DNA of 64,000 nt from Aphanomyces cochlioides. Its lineage: Eukaryota > Oomycota > Saprolegniomycetes > Saprolegniales > Verrucalvaceae. Under the pieces are notes generated by a model that searched no databases, was not told the DNA's origin, and saw nothing but the letters and a program-made list of their open reading frames with translations. The stretch is from positions 3,596,001 to 3,660,000 of the forward strand of contig JAHQRK010000002.1 in assembly GCA_019828595.1 (NCBI GenBank), read 5' to 3'. This document shows positions 19,301 through 29,466 of this stretch, piece by piece. The number at the start of each line of letters is the position of its first letter. Within the stretch, counting starts at the first letter, position 1. A program made the position numbers and the translations under genes.

Positions 19301-20396
19301 GGTCTCGCACTCGATCCACCAGCACTGCATCTTGACGCATGTTGGGGACTTGCAAAAGCGAAGCGATCTCGACAGCTAACTTCTTCAACGGCAGACGTTG
19401 TTTCTCCAATCGTTGAGAATGGTATTCTTTGAGTTGGGAGCGGATATCATTGACCAGCATGTCGTAGGCCTTGGAGATATTGTGGAATGTTGGAGACTTG
19501 TCCAAAAATCGATCCAGACATCCATGAACAATCTCGGCCGCTCGTGGTAGACGAAGTAGCCAAGTTGGAGCTTTCCATGATCCAGAGCCATGGCGCAATG
19601 TTTGACGCTTTGTGATGATACGACAAGCCACGTGGTCAGCCTGTGGAACGTGTGGCATGTGCGTCGCCTTCCAATGACGAAGACCCGCCAAGGTGGACGA
19701 ACAAAAGATGTAGTCAAGTCGGTTGGTGAGTGTGGGACTTGTGAAGGTTCTTGCCACGGGGTTTTGACGGCGAAACAGATCCACCAGAGACAAACTGTGC
19801 ATCCATTGTTCCAGTTGAAGGGTGCCGGCCATGGTGGAGGTACTGGGTCTCAACGAATCCAAATCTTTGTTGAGAGTGCAGTTGAAATCTCCTCCAACAA
19901 TGTGGAGCGCATGTGGAGGAAAGTCGCGTGGCAATTCTTCGAAGTAACTTGCTCGTTCTTGGAAGGCTGCCGGCGCATAGATATTGTGGAGAACGACTGT
20001 CAGTGGACCCAGAGTACATCGCACTTGTAGATAACGACCACGAAGCACTGGTTTGTCATGAGGGACTTGAGTGGCGTTCTTCAAAGGAGAGTGAGGATGT
20101 ATCAACGTAGCCAGACCTCCAGTGGCTGGCGACGTGGATACTTCAGGGTAAATAGGCTCTTCAAAGAACAAAGAGCCTTCGTGGTTTGTGATGCGTTGCC
20201 AATGGAACGCAACACGGTCGTGGAGACTTGGCGTGCGGAAACGGGTTTCTTGGATAAAGGAAACGTCGTGAACACTTGATAGTTTGTCGAGGATGTACCG
20301 ATGACTGTTGGAGAAGCCATTGGTGTTGAGGGAGATGATTTGTGGGTCCCAGTCCACGAGTTCAGTTGGGACATCGGAGAAGTTGTTGTCACTCAT
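16341..20396 (-). CDS. ORF2, APE endonuclease-reverse transcriptase-CCHC finger, copy E
   Basis: 1351 residues, ATG at 20396; the GTG directly before it is not needed. Residues ~15-265 form an exonuclease-endonuclease-phosphatase domain: LNTNG (23-27), catalytic E50 in FIQET, NIYAP (Y140), GGDFN (D170, N172), RLDYI (D228) and QADH (D254, H255). Residues ~285-400 are helical and charged, probably partly coiled coil. The RT lies at ~490-800, with LLDFEKAFD (D626), LQGDPLSPLLF and FADDS (D727, D728). A C-x2-C-x7-H-x4-C finger (C1203, C1206, H1214, C1219) lies in the C-terminal part. No RNase H domain is evident. By family knowledge it nicks target DNA and primes reverse transcription of its own RNA there (TPRT), in the nucleus. 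Differences from sister copies are few (KEYHSQR, WYSFKTIQ). Confidence 0.95.
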   Translation of the reverse strand: MSDNNFSDVPTELVDWDPQIISLNTNGFSNSHRYILDKLSSVHDVSFIQETRFRTPSLHDRVAFHWQRITNHEGSLFFEEPIYPEVSTSPATGGLATLIHPHSPLKNATQVPHDKPVLRGRYLQVRCTLGPLTVVLHNIYAPAAFQERASYFEELPRDFPPHALHIVGGDFNCTLNKDLDSLRPSTSTMAGTLQLEQWMHSLSLVDLFRRQNPVARTFTSPTLTNRLDYIFCSSTLAGLRHWKATHMPHVPQADHVACRIITKRQTLRHGSGSWKAPTWLLRLPRAAEIVHGCLDRFLDKSPTFHNISKAYDMLVNDIRSQLKEYHSQRLEKQRLPLKKLAVEIASLLQVPNMRQDAVLVDRVRDLQKQIHELQDRDKQFRQDQAFQLHLYKAERSSKFHFMSPVPTPLKKTVFKELVDVNGNVVSNQQGMSDVLVDYYKDLFAAPEVQRSGDEVSSFLTPLTRHKQLPEQAQKELSAPLRANEFYHAIRHSSSNSAPGPNALPFEVLKLAPHKWSLVLELLFTHQLHSHPRLTPMQLVSTLVLLHKKGPKSQAKNYRPISLLNTDVKILTSILAYRLQRHIRHIIHPDQQGFIRRSNIQTNIARLDDMLHHIKLHSPSSMVALLDFEKAFDRVDHAYLLRVLRHYGFPETFVDMVRVLYSGRKSRILVNGFLSKPVHISRGVLQGDPLSPLLFVIALEPMCQLLRQHSNYGIKCGDRYHTGSYFADDSQLYAANETCLHRQLALVQTFCDKSGFRLNVDKTQILTYSQLNGNLASLQVTSDSPVKALGILVAPNLSPLARFNYVFEKFVARLSLWLYKARTMAGKVTILHSICLPVLWYQLAFVPADKDLAKKIDKAMLQFMHGEEINPSSSVHGLRLIKKEILFMPKKSGGLGLHHALALWQQHNRSVMIRCIQAITTPPRKSAMSAWITPGYTLLEKAFHPWGSPRDLLLANGSSAFIRQLYKNPNITPMWKALLSSWFESRWTPYGCPNHISSLDVPLWHNSYLPGLEDLYDQCSTSTQDQANVLASLHITKLSHLLTPCQRVWPASILFDKINRACRQANFVPPTKQWISILVTKLSRLFEIVSEEDAPVFHLPTPSSEWMEWHWMIHPDSSPILLALATSKSAKIRASPAVSSSILPTKHLNLPSNFYEDPKRLTQLAAFLQPDHILPRYGEFIFKTLLRANAMQYLFQYQDPKPTCVFCRVNETYEHFLFSCGYGQSVWYSFKTIQRLLECSFPSTCLEMFYETPKPSDGYYIRGYLKIWPIVRACVYYQIWLQRADRTFRPDLTAKSPMEVAIHAASLIKLHLQQLLVDLPLKKGYTKVFNVLKHLSSDPWLRQHIIPDSVVS

Positions 20397-20474
20397 CACG
20401 AGTACAGATGAAAATGAGTAGAATGGAGGGGTGAGAGGGGAGGTTGAAATGGATTGAAGCAGGGGATAGAAGCC
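20397..20474 (-). promoter_or_regulatory. ORF1-ORF2 spacer, pyrimidine-rich, no ATG
   Basis: 78 nt between the ORF1 stop and the ORF2 ATG. In the sense strand it is dominated by C and T and contains no ATG before the ORF2 start. The same spacer is kept in copies A, B, C, D, V and Z. This fits translation of ORF2 by termination-reinitiation or internal entry on a bicistronic RNA; the mechanism is inferred. Confidence 0.55.
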
Positions 20475-23400
20475 TTAGAGTTGATCGTCCTCCAAATCGA
20501 GGGGATCAATTTCGTCGGCGTTCATGGAGTGGTGAGCTTTGCTGCAGAGCTCGTCGATGTGGTAATTGTTGGTGATGCTTTTGAGCATCGAGATGGCCGA
20601 CAAGACGGGAGCCGGCAAAGTGAACTTCTCGAGATTGTCGCTGAAGTTTTCGATCAAAGCAAACAGCGACCAGTCCGTCAAGCAGTTGGTGTCAGGCAAT
20701 CTTGTTGCTTCTTGGTTCAATAGAACAGTCAGTGCCTCCGAGTTTGTGTAGAGGTCTGGGGCCCGATTTGAGAGGAATAAGTCAATCGTAGCAAGTGCAA
20801 AGAGGATGCGCTTGATCTCTGGTATGTCCGTGGTCAATTCTTCCAAGATTTCTGACGGGTGAATCTTGTATTGAGCCATGAAGTTGACGTGATGTTTGTA
20901 GTTGTGAGGCTTGCCTTGAGCTTTTAACAAAGCCATCTTGCGCTCAATAGTCTTGGTTGCAACAAGTGACTGAAACAAACTGAGGTCTTCATCTTGTGCG
21001 TACATAGCATGTGCAACGAGCTGAGGATCATCTCGCAAAATGCGTTGACATTCGGTGATACTGCCTTCGACTTTCTTGTCTCGAATGATCTTCTTCGCCA
21101 ATTCGAGGTGGGCTGCAGCAGACTTGTTAAGTCGTTGTTTCTTCGCTTTGCCTTTGGTCTTTTTCGGGCGTGGCGCACTTGAATCTTCCAATACAATTCG
21201 AGGCACTGCAAAGTCTTCAAACGAGAGTTCCACGTCGTCTTCTTCGAGGATATGAAAACGGTTGGATGTCGGCAGGGGATCCAAACGTGGGGACGAAGGC
21301 AAAGTACGTTTTGGAGCTGGTCCAGACCGGTAGCCCGTTACCAATTGAAGGTCCAGCGAGTTCTTGGGCTGCTCACTTGGTGGAGCAAGAGCGGGCGATT
21401 CGTTGGTAGACATTTCCACATCTTCTTGTTGTTTGTCTTGTCCATTGTTGTTAGGGGGATCGCTGTCACCAGACATATCGACATCAGAGCCATGAGAAGG
21501 AGCTGTTGGCTGTGGTTGTTCATCTTGACCATCTCCAGATGCCTCAGTTGAGTCGGCCTTGCCTTCCGCATTTGTTCCAGGGTCTTGATCATGATCGTCT
21601 CCATCATGTTCAGGTTCTTTTTCTCCTGATGGAGGAGATTTTGCCGCTGCCTTGGCCGCTTTTGCCTTCGCTTTTTCAGCCTTGGCCTCTGCACGTCGTG
21701 AAACAATCGACGGAGGCAATGTCTTGTTCAGAGCAGCGATCTTGTGCTGAAACACGACGACAAAAGGCTGACCCGACGGATCCGTAATGGTGATTTCGCG
21801 TAGTGCGTCGCCGGATTTTGGCACCAACACTGCAGGAGGCGCAGGCGACTTGAAAATGACTCTCAAATGCGGCGACTTGATGTTCTGACCAGCAGTAGGG
21901 TTGAATGCTGCTATCACTGACTTGGTCAATGCAGCCATTTTCTTGACAATTGCCTTGGCCATCGAAGGGTGACTGACCTTGTTGAACGTAACATAGTAGT
22001 TGTTGCCATAACGCGAGTACTTGGGAACCAGGAAATCTTTGCCACCAAGTCGAAACGTTGTGCCTCCCATTTCCACGCACGTAGACAAGTTGTAACTTGA
22101 GATCACAATGGTCTGTGGGTTCTTCTTGTGGATCAAAATGTTCGGAAATTTGGAGCCCCATAACGAACCAGGATTTTCCTTGACAAATTGATCGCAGATG
22201 ACTTTTTCGGACCAGTCCTTGTAGGCTTCGCCCAACTTGACTGTGAGCTCGTACACTTGGGACTGGGGAGTGAGCAAAATGTTTTCAATGAAGGCGTCCA
22301 TGTCACCAGAGTCTTTGTAGAATGCGTCCGCCATGGCCTCGCATCGCGCAATATCGTCATCGGCAATAGCATGAGCACCAGTGTTGCGATGTTTCGCGCC
22401 TTTGGGGGCATTGCCTTGCTTGGAATCTTTCTTGGACGAAGCTGAATCCTTGCCGGGAGTCTTTTGCGTCCATGGATTGGCCTTTTCAGCGTTTTGTTGC
22501 TCTTGATCGCCTTGTATTTTGTCTGCCGCGGTAGGAGGATCAACAGCGCCATTTCCTTGAGCAACGGATTTGTCGACAATGTCTTGATTTGACTGGTCAT
22601 TGTCTTTGTTTGTCGATTGTTCCTCTTGAATAACTTCTCCAGGAGTATCACACGGCTTCGCTTGGCCGTTAATGTCGCCTGACCCATCCACCTCCGAGTG
22701 AATTTGAGTATTTCCCTCGTCGGTTAAGGCCTCGGTTTCAGTAGAATCCTTCCCCTCGGCGTCTCCAGAGACCATATCCACGTCCTCTTGAGATTTTTCT
22801 TCTTCCTCTCCCGTTCTAGGAGGCTCAGCACAGGGGGCGACGCGGTTGGTGGCTGCTGGCTCAGTCCCATTGGTCACGAGAAAGGCCGGGGCCAGACCCC
22901 CAGTGACAGGGGTAGAAGGGGAATCCATGCCATCCCCGCAGCACGGTGACTGGGGTACACCATTGCTCCGGCGAGAACCCAAATCGGGATACCGCCCCCG
23001 CCCCTCCGAAGAGGCCCCTGGGGGGAAGTAGACAGAACCGCAGGGTGTGCCCATAGGGGGGGCCCTCGTAGCCTCTAGGGCTGGCATGGACCCCGTTTTC
23101 TCGCCGCCTTCACTGGGGATCGACTCCAATTGGAGTCCAGAGAAGCAGCCACCACAGGCACAAGGCCCCAGTGGTTCGCCCTCCTGAGTGAGGGCTTCGC
23201 TAGAAAAGTTAACGACAGTGGTCTGGGGGTCAACCACTGACCCACTGAGGTTGACCCCCCCTGGAACTCCGGCGAGTGGAGCACCAGGTGAAGCGCTGGG
23301 GGAGCGAGACGCAGATTGGTCTCCAGAGACGCTGTTGGGGTCGAACTCGACCTCCACTTCGGCCCTAGGGTTAGGTGTAGAGACATTACTCACACCACTT

Positions 23401-23513
23401 CCGCCATCCTGATTGGACGACGAAAGTGGGTGAGGTGATACAATACCTGGAATGATGGTGACTCCGTGAGTGTTGGTCTCACGGAGCTCGGAACAGCTGT
23501 TGGCGTTGGACAT
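20475..23513 (-). CDS. ORF1 protein, putative RNA-binding chaperone, copy E
   Basis: 1012 residues from the ATG at 23513 (MSNANSCSELRE). An in-frame TTG 51 nt upstream would add 17 residues but is unlikely as a eukaryotic start. Layout: residues ~1-230 Ser/Pro/Gly-rich and probably disordered; ~235-340 acidic (EEEEKSQEDVDM and following); ~350-375 basic and Lys/Ser-rich; ~380-575 a likely folded domain with strand-rich TFRLGGKDFLVPKYSRYGNNYYV; ~580-600 an Ala/Lys helix; another acidic linker; a basic patch PRPKKTKGKAKKQ; and a helical C-terminal domain. No CCHC knuckle or clear RRM signature is visible. LINE ORF1 proteins coat element RNA, so that role is inferred from position and charge pattern, not from a recognised domain. 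Confidence 0.85.
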   Translation of the reverse strand: MSNANSCSELRETNTHGVTIIPGIVSPHPLSSSNQDGGSGVSNVSTPNPRAEVEVEFDPNSVSGDQSASRSPSASPGAPLAGVPGGVNLSGSVVDPQTTVVNFSSEALTQEGEPLGPCACGGCFSGLQLESIPSEGGEKTGSMPALEATRAPPMGTPCGSVYFPPGASSEGRGRYPDLGSRRSNGVPQSPCCGDGMDSPSTPVTGGLAPAFLVTNGTEPAATNRVAPCAEPPRTGEEEEKSQEDVDMVSGDAEGKDSTETEALTDEGNTQIHSEVDGSGDINGQAKPCDTPGEVIQEEQSTNKDNDQSNQDIVDKSVAQGNGAVDPPTAADKIQGDQEQQNAEKANPWTQKTPGKDSASSKKDSKQGNAPKGAKHRNTGAHAIADDDIARCEAMADAFYKDSGDMDAFIENILLTPQSQVYELTVKLGEAYKDWSEKVICDQFVKENPGSLWGSKFPNILIHKKNPQTIVISSYNLSTCVEMGGTTFRLGGKDFLVPKYSRYGNNYYVTFNKVSHPSMAKAIVKKMAALTKSVIAAFNPTAGQNIKSPHLRVIFKSPAPPAVLVPKSGDALREITITDPSGQPFVVVFQHKIAALNKTLPPSIVSRRAEAKAEKAKAKAAKAAAKSPPSGEKEPEHDGDDHDQDPGTNAEGKADSTEASGDGQDEQPQPTAPSHGSDVDMSGDSDPPNNNGQDKQQEDVEMSTNESPALAPPSEQPKNSLDLQLVTGYRSGPAPKRTLPSSPRLDPLPTSNRFHILEEDDVELSFEDFAVPRIVLEDSSAPRPKKTKGKAKKQRLNKSAAAHLELAKKIIRDKKVEGSITECQRILRDDPQLVAHAMYAQDEDLSLFQSLVATKTIERKMALLKAQGKPHNYKHHVNFMAQYKIHPSEILEELTTDIPEIKRILFALATIDLFLSNRAPDLYTNSEALTVLLNQEATRLPDTNCLTDWSLFALIENFSDNLEKFTLPAPVLSAISMLKSITNNYHIDELCSKAHHSMNADEIDPLDLEDDQL

Positions 23514-23553
23514 TTTGAGCGCGGCGGCACTTGATAACTTCTTGACTTGAGGG

Positions 23554-23567
23554 GTACGAGGCAAATT
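23554..23567 (-). promoter_or_regulatory. 5' UTR 14-mer of copy E
   Basis: Plus strand GTACGAGGCAAATT, so the element RNA reads AATTTGCCTCGTAC. It lies in a 60-nt leader that has no upstream ATG and is the partner of 16247-16260. Confidence 0.72.
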
Positions 23568-23591
23568 CGGAAGGTTTGTCTACGTGCGTGG

Positions 23592-25188
23592 AAATGGGAG
23601 GCACAACGTTTCGACTTGGTGGCAAAGACTTCCTGGTTCCCAAATACTCGCGTTATGGCAACAACTACTACGTTACGTTCAACAAGGTCAGTCACCCTTC
23701 GATGGCCAAGGCAATTGTCAAGAAAATGGCTGCATTGACCAAGTCAGTGATAGCAGCATTCAACCCTACTGCTGGTCAGAACATCAAGTCGCCGCATTTG
23801 AGAGTCATTTTCAAGTCGTCTGCGCCTCCTGCAGTGCTGGTGCCAAAATCCGGCGACGCACTACGCGAAATCACCATTACGGATCCGTCGGGTCAGCCTT
23901 TTGTCGTCGTGTTTCAGCACAAGATCGCTGCTCTGAACAAGACATTGCCTCCGTCGATTGTTTCACGACGTGCAGAGGCCAAGGCTGAAAAAGCGAAGGC
24001 AAAAGCGGCCAAGGCAGCGGCAAAATCTCCTCCGTCAGGGAAAAAGAACCTGAACATGATGGAGACGATCATGATCAAGACCCTGGAACAAATGCGGAAG
24101 GCAAGGCCGACTCAACTGAGGCATCTGAAGATGGTCAAGATGAACAACCACAGCCAACAGCTCCTTCTCATGGCTCTGATGTCGATATGTCTGGTGACAG
24201 CGATCCCCCTAACAACAATGGACAAGACAAACAACAAGAAGATGTGGAAATGTCTACCAACGAATCGCCCGCTCTTGCTCCACCAAGTGAGCAGCCCAAG
24301 AACTCGCTGGACCTTCAATTGGTAACGGGCTACCGGTCTGGACCAGCTCCAAAACGTACTTTGCCTTCGTCCCCACGTTTGGATCCCCTGCCGACATCCA
24401 ACCGTTTTCATATCCTCGAAGAAGACGACGTGGAACTCTCGTTTGAAGACTTTGCAGTGCCTCGAATTGTATTGGAAGATTCAAGTGCGCCACGCCCGAA
24501 AAAGACCAAAGGCAAAGCGAAGAAACAACGACTTAACAAGTCTGCTGCAGCCCACCTCGAATTGGCGAAGAAGATCATTCGAGACAAGAAAGTCGAAGGC
24601 AGTATCACCGAATGTCAACGCATTTTGCGAGATGATCCTCAGCTCGTTGCACATGCTATGTACGCACAAGATGAAGACCTCAGTTTGTTTCAGTCACTTG
24701 TTGCAACCAAGACTATTGAGCGCAAGATGGCTTTGTTAAAAGCTCAAGGCAAGCCTCACAACTACAAACATCACGTCAACTTCATGGCTCAATACAAGAT
24801 TCACCCGTCAGAAATCTTGGAAGAATTGACCACGGACATACCAGAGATCAAGCGCATCCTCTTTGCACTTGCTACGATTGACTTATTCCTCTCAAATCGG
24901 GCCCCAGACCTCTACACAAACTCGGAGGCACTGACTGTTCTATTGAACCAAGAAGCAACAAGATTGCCTGACACCAACTGCTTGACGGACTGGTCGCTGT
25001 TTGCTTTGATCGAAAACTTCAGCGACAATCTCGAGAAGTTCACTTTGCCGGCTCCCGTCTTGTCGGCCATCTCGATGCTCAAAAGCATCACCAACAATTA
25101 CCACATCGACGAGCTCTGCAGCAAAGCTCACCACTCCATGAACGCCGACGAAATTGATCCCCTCGATTTGGAGGACGATCAACTCTAA
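23592..25188 (+). pseudogene. ORF1 of copy A, 3' part
   Basis: Continues ORF1 after insert E from EMGGTTFRLGGKD to the stop at 25186-25188. One base is missing near 24038 (TCAGGGAAAAAG versus TCAGGAGAAAAAG), which breaks the frame just after the Ala/Lys helix. From about 24187 the original frame is open to the end. Together with the 15245 deletion and the E insertion this makes A's ORF1 non-functional. Confidence 0.88.
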
Positions 25189-25266
25189 GGCTTCTATCCC
25201 CTGCTTCAATCCATTTCAACCTCCCCTCTGACCCCTCCATTCTACTCATTTTCATCTGTACTCGTG

Positions 25267-28200
25267 ATGATTGACAACAACTTCTCCGATGTCCCAACTG
25301 AACTCGTGGACTGGGACCCACAAATCATCTCCCTCAACACCAATGGCTTCTCCAACAGTCATCGGTACATCCTCGACAAACTATCAAGTGTTCACGACGT
25401 TTCCTTTATCCAAGAAACCCGTTTCCGCACGCCAAGTCTCCACGACCGTGTTGCGTTCCATTGGCAACGCATCACAAACCACGAAGGCTCTTTGTTCTTT
25501 GAAGAGCCTATTTACCCTGAAGTATCCACGTCGCCAGCCACTGGAGGTCTGGCTACGTTGATACATCCTCACTCTCCTTTGAAGAACGCCACTCAAGTCC
25601 CTCATGACAACTCAGTGCTTCGTGGTCGTTATCTACAAGTGCGATGTACTCTGGGTCCACTGACAGTCGTTCTCCACAATATCTATGCGCCGGCAGCCTT
25701 CCAAGAACGAGCAAGTTACTTCGAAGAATTGCCACGCGACTTTCCTCCACATGCGCTCCACATTGTTGGAGGAGATTTCAACTGCACTCTCAACAAAGAT
25801 TTGGATTCGTTGAGACCCAGTACCTCCACCATGGCCGGCACCCTTCAACTGGAACAATGGATGCACAGTTTGTCTCTGGTGGATCTGTTTCGTCGTCAAA
25901 ACCCCGTGGCACGAGCCTTCACAAGTCCCACACTCACCAACCGACTCGACTACATCTTTTGTTCGTCCACCTTGGCGGGTCTTTGTCATTGGAAGGCGAC
26001 GCACATGCCACACGTTCCACAGGCTGACCACGTGGCTTGTCGTATCATCACAAAGCGTCAAACATTGCGCCATGGCTCTGGATCATGGAAAGCTCCAACT
26101 TGGCTACTTCGTCTACCACGAGCGGCCGAGATTGTTCATGGATGTCTGGATCGATTTTTGGACAAGTCTCCAACATTCCACAATATCTCCAAGGCCTACG
26201 ACATACTGGTCAATGATATCCGCTCCCAACTCAAAGAATTCCATTCTCAACGATTGGAGAAACAACGTCTGCCGTTGAAGAAGTTAGCTGTCGAGATCGC
26301 TTCGCTTTTGCAAGTCCCCAACATGCGTCAAGATTCAGTGCTGGTGGATCGAGTGCGAGACCTTCAAAAGCAAATTCACGAGCTGCAAGATCGAGACAAG
26401 CAGTTTCGTCAAGACCAGGCGTTCCAACTTCACTTGTACAAAGCAGAGCGCTCGTCCAAGTTCCACTTCATGTCCCCTGTCCCTACCCCCTTGAAGAAGA
26501 CAGTCTTCAAAGAGTTGGTGGATGTCAATGGAAATGTTGTCTCCAATCAACAAGGCATGTCTGACGTCCTGGTCGACTACTACAAGGACTTGTTTGCAGC
26601 TCCCGAGGTGCAGCGATCTGGAGACGAAGTGTCGTCATTTCTGACCCCATTGACTCGACACAAGCAACTGCCAGAGCAAGCCCAGAAAGAGCTGTCGGCT
26701 CCCTTGCGCGCCAACGAGTTCTATCATGCTATTCGACACAGCAGTTCGAACTCAGCGCCAGGTCCCAACGCTCTGCCATTCGAAGTCCTCAAACTTGCAC
26801 CTCACAAGTGGTCGTTGGTATTGGAGCTGCTATTCACACACCAGCTCCATTCTCACCCTCGCTTGACTCCCATGCAACTTGTCAGTACGCTGGTGTTGCT
26901 GCACAAGAAAGGCCCCAAGTCACAGGCCAAGAACTATCGGCCCATTAGCCTACTCAACACGGATGTGAAAATCCTGACGAGTATTCTGGCTTATCGACTC
27001 CAGCGCCACATTCGACACATCATCCACCCGGACCAGCAAGGCTTTATCCGTCGAAGCAATATCCAAACCAATATTGCACGACTGGATGACATGCTGCACC
27101 ACATCAAACTACACAGTCCGTCCTCGATGGTGGCACTGCTTGACTTTGAGAAAGCTTTTGATCGCGTGGACCACGCGTACTTGCTCCGCGTCCTCCGTCA
27201 CTATGGCTTTCCCGAAACCTTTGTTGACATGGTTCGCGTACTGTACTCGGGCCGCAAGTCTCGCATCTTGGTGAACGGCTTCTTGTCCAAGCCAGTTCAC
27301 ATCTCACGCGGTGTGTTGCAAGGTGATCCACTGTCGCCACTTCTGTTTGTGATCGCTTTGGAACCGATGTGCCAACTCCTACGGCAACACTCCAACTATG
27401 GCATCAAGTGTGGGGATCGCTACCACACTGGGAGTTACTTTGCCGACGACTCGCAACTCTATGCGGCAAATGAGACGTGCCTCCACCGGCAGCTTGCATT
27501 GGTTCAAACCTTTTGCGACAAGTCTGGTTTCCGACTCAACGTAGACAAGACCCAAATTCTGACCTACAGCCAGTTGAATGGGAACCTTGCCTCACTACAA
27601 GTTACTTCCGACAGTCCCGTGAAGGCTCTTGTATCTTGGTTGCGCCCAATCTTTCTCCATTGGCACGTTTCAATTACGTGTTTGAGAAGTTTGTGGCTCG
27701 CTTGTCTTTGTGGCTCTACAAGGCTCGAACCATGGCCGGAAAAGTCACTATCCTGCACAGCATATGTCTGCCTGTGTTATGGTACCAACTGGCTTTTGTC
27801 CCTGCCGACAAAGACCTGGCCAAAAAGATCGACAAGGCCATGCTTCAATTTATGCATGGTGAAGAAATCAACCCATCCTCCTCTGTCCATGGCCTCCGTT
27901 TGATCAAAAAGGAGATCATATTCATGCCGAAGAAGTCCGGTGGCTTAGGCCTGCACCATGCACTTGCTTTATGGCAACAACACAACCGCTCTGTCATGAT
28001 CAGATGCATTCAAGCCATCACCACCCCACCCCGCAAGTCTGCCATGTCCGCCTGGATTACGCCGGGCTATACTCTCCTCGAGAAGGCTTTTCATCCATGG
28101 GGTTCCCCCCGAGATCTCCTCTTGGCAAATGGCTCTTCTGCATTCATCAGACAACTGTACAAGAATCCCAATATCACTCCAATGTGGAAAGCCTTATTGA

Positions 28201-29321
28201 GTAGCTGGTTTGAATCCCGCTGGACTCCGTACGGCTGTCCAAATCACATCTCATCTTTGGATGTTCCCCTTTGGCACAACTCGTATCTGCCTGGACTCGA
28301 AGACCTATACGATCAGTGCTCTACATCGACGCAAGACCAAGCCAATGTATTGGCTTCGCTTCACATCACGAAGTTGTCGCATTTGTTGACTCCGTGTCAG
28401 CGAGTTTGGCCAGCTTCGATCTTGTTCGACAAAATCAACCGTGCCTGCCGCCAAGCCAATTTTGTCCCTCCAACGAAACAATGGATCTCAATCTTGGTGA
28501 CCAAGTTATCACGATTGTTTGAGATTGTTTCTGAAGAGGATGCTCCCGTGTTCCACTTGCCGACGCCAAGCTCTGAATGGATGGAATGGCACTGGATGAT
28601 ACACCCTGACTCGAGTCCGATCTTGTTGGCGCTTGCGACTTCGAAATCGGCTAAGATCAGAGCTTCTCCAGCTGTCAGCTCGTCCATCCTTCCTACCAAG
28701 CATCTCAACCTGCCATCGAACTTTTACGAAGACCCCAAGCGCCTTACCCAACTTGCCGCCTTCCTCCAACCCGACCACATTCTCCCTCGATATGGAGAGT
28801 TCATTTTCAAGACCCTTCTCCGCGCCAACGCCATGCAATATCTGTTTCAGTACCAAGACCCCAAGCCGACGTGTGTCTTCTGTCGTGTCAATGAGACGTA
28901 CGAGCATTTCCTGTTCTCTTGTGGATATGGTCAATCTGTTTGGTATTTCTTCAAGGCGATCCAGCGACTGCTCGAGTGTTCCTTTCCGTCCACGTGTCTG
29001 GAAATGTTCTACGAGACGCCCAAGCCGTCCGATGGATACTACATCCGTGGCTATCTGAAGATCTGGCCGATTGTCCGAGCCTGCGTGTATTATCAAATAT
29101 GGCTCCAACGTGCCGATCGCACCTTTCGACCCGACCTCACAGCGAAGAGTCCGATAGAAGTTGCCATTCATGCAGCCTCTTTGATCAAGCTACATCTACA
29201 ACAGCTCCTGGTTGATCTCCCTCTCAAGAAGGGATACACCAAGGTATTCAATGTGCTCAAGCATCTATCTTCGGACCCCTGGTTACGTCAACACGCCATT
29301 CCTGACAGTGTCGTTTCATGA
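25267..29321 (+). pseudogene. ORF2 of copy A, one frameshift
   Basis: ATG at 25267 and stop at 29319-29321. The endonuclease and the RT through FADDS are in frame. A one-base deletion near 27631 (GCTCTTGTATC versus GCTCTTGGTATC) then shifts the frame in the RT thumb region, about 60 residues after the active-site aspartates. The remainder, including the CCHC finger, is open in the other frame. Apart from this deletion and an Ala-to-Ser change in the linker (SVLVDRV), it matches 32393-36448 almost exactly, including HDNSVLRG, ARAFTSP, GLCHWKA and SPIEVAIH. A sequencing error in this base cannot be excluded. Confidence 0.88.
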
Positions 29322-29466
29322 GTGAGCTGACGGCTCACCACTTCATCTCCTGTTCAATGACCACTTTGCCATATTCTGTTTTCCAAGTTCTATTTATACA
29401 GTACGAGGCAAATTAGTAAGTCATTAGGGCCTTTGCTCAAAAATAAGGTTAATACAACTCATTTAA

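Larger units (their letters stand above)
16195..23575 (-). mobile_element. LINE copy E, full length, both ORFs open
   Basis: At 7381 bp with a perfect 16-bp target-site duplication, both ORFs uninterrupted and complete UTRs, this is the best reference copy in the window and the only fully contained candidate for an autonomous, recently mobile element. It is inserted antisense in ORF1 of copy A. The 5' junction shows one or two extra bases (AC) between the duplication and CTTCCG. Its variants ILFMPKK and HIIPDSVVS, and the ATGACG hairpin loop, are shared with copy D, indicating a common subfamily. Confidence 0.95.
14694..29466 (+). mobile_element. LINE copy A, full length, split by copy E
   Basis: The two parts 14694-16194 and 23592-29466 join to about 7.38 kb. 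The 5' end reads ACTTCCGAATTTGCC directly after the target-site duplication. The 3' end is CTCATTTAA, followed by the second 17-bp duplication. A carries one-base deletions near 15245, 24038 and 27631, so neither protein is intact. Its 3' half (ORF2 and 3' UTR) is nearly identical to 32393-36593, the basis for inferring unequal exchange with copy C. Confidence 0.93.

Noticed and set aside
23520..23564. In-frame TTG upstream of the ORF1 ATG, giving a 1029-residue protein
   Set aside because: The element is eukaryotic. The ATG 51 nt downstream is the first ATG of the leader and is conserved in all full-length copies.
16195..23575. LTR retrotransposon or DNA transposon
   Set aside because: No long terminal repeats, integrase, protease or transposase. 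The inverted 14-mers are internal to the UTRs and the duplications are of variable length, as expected for target-primed reverse transcription.
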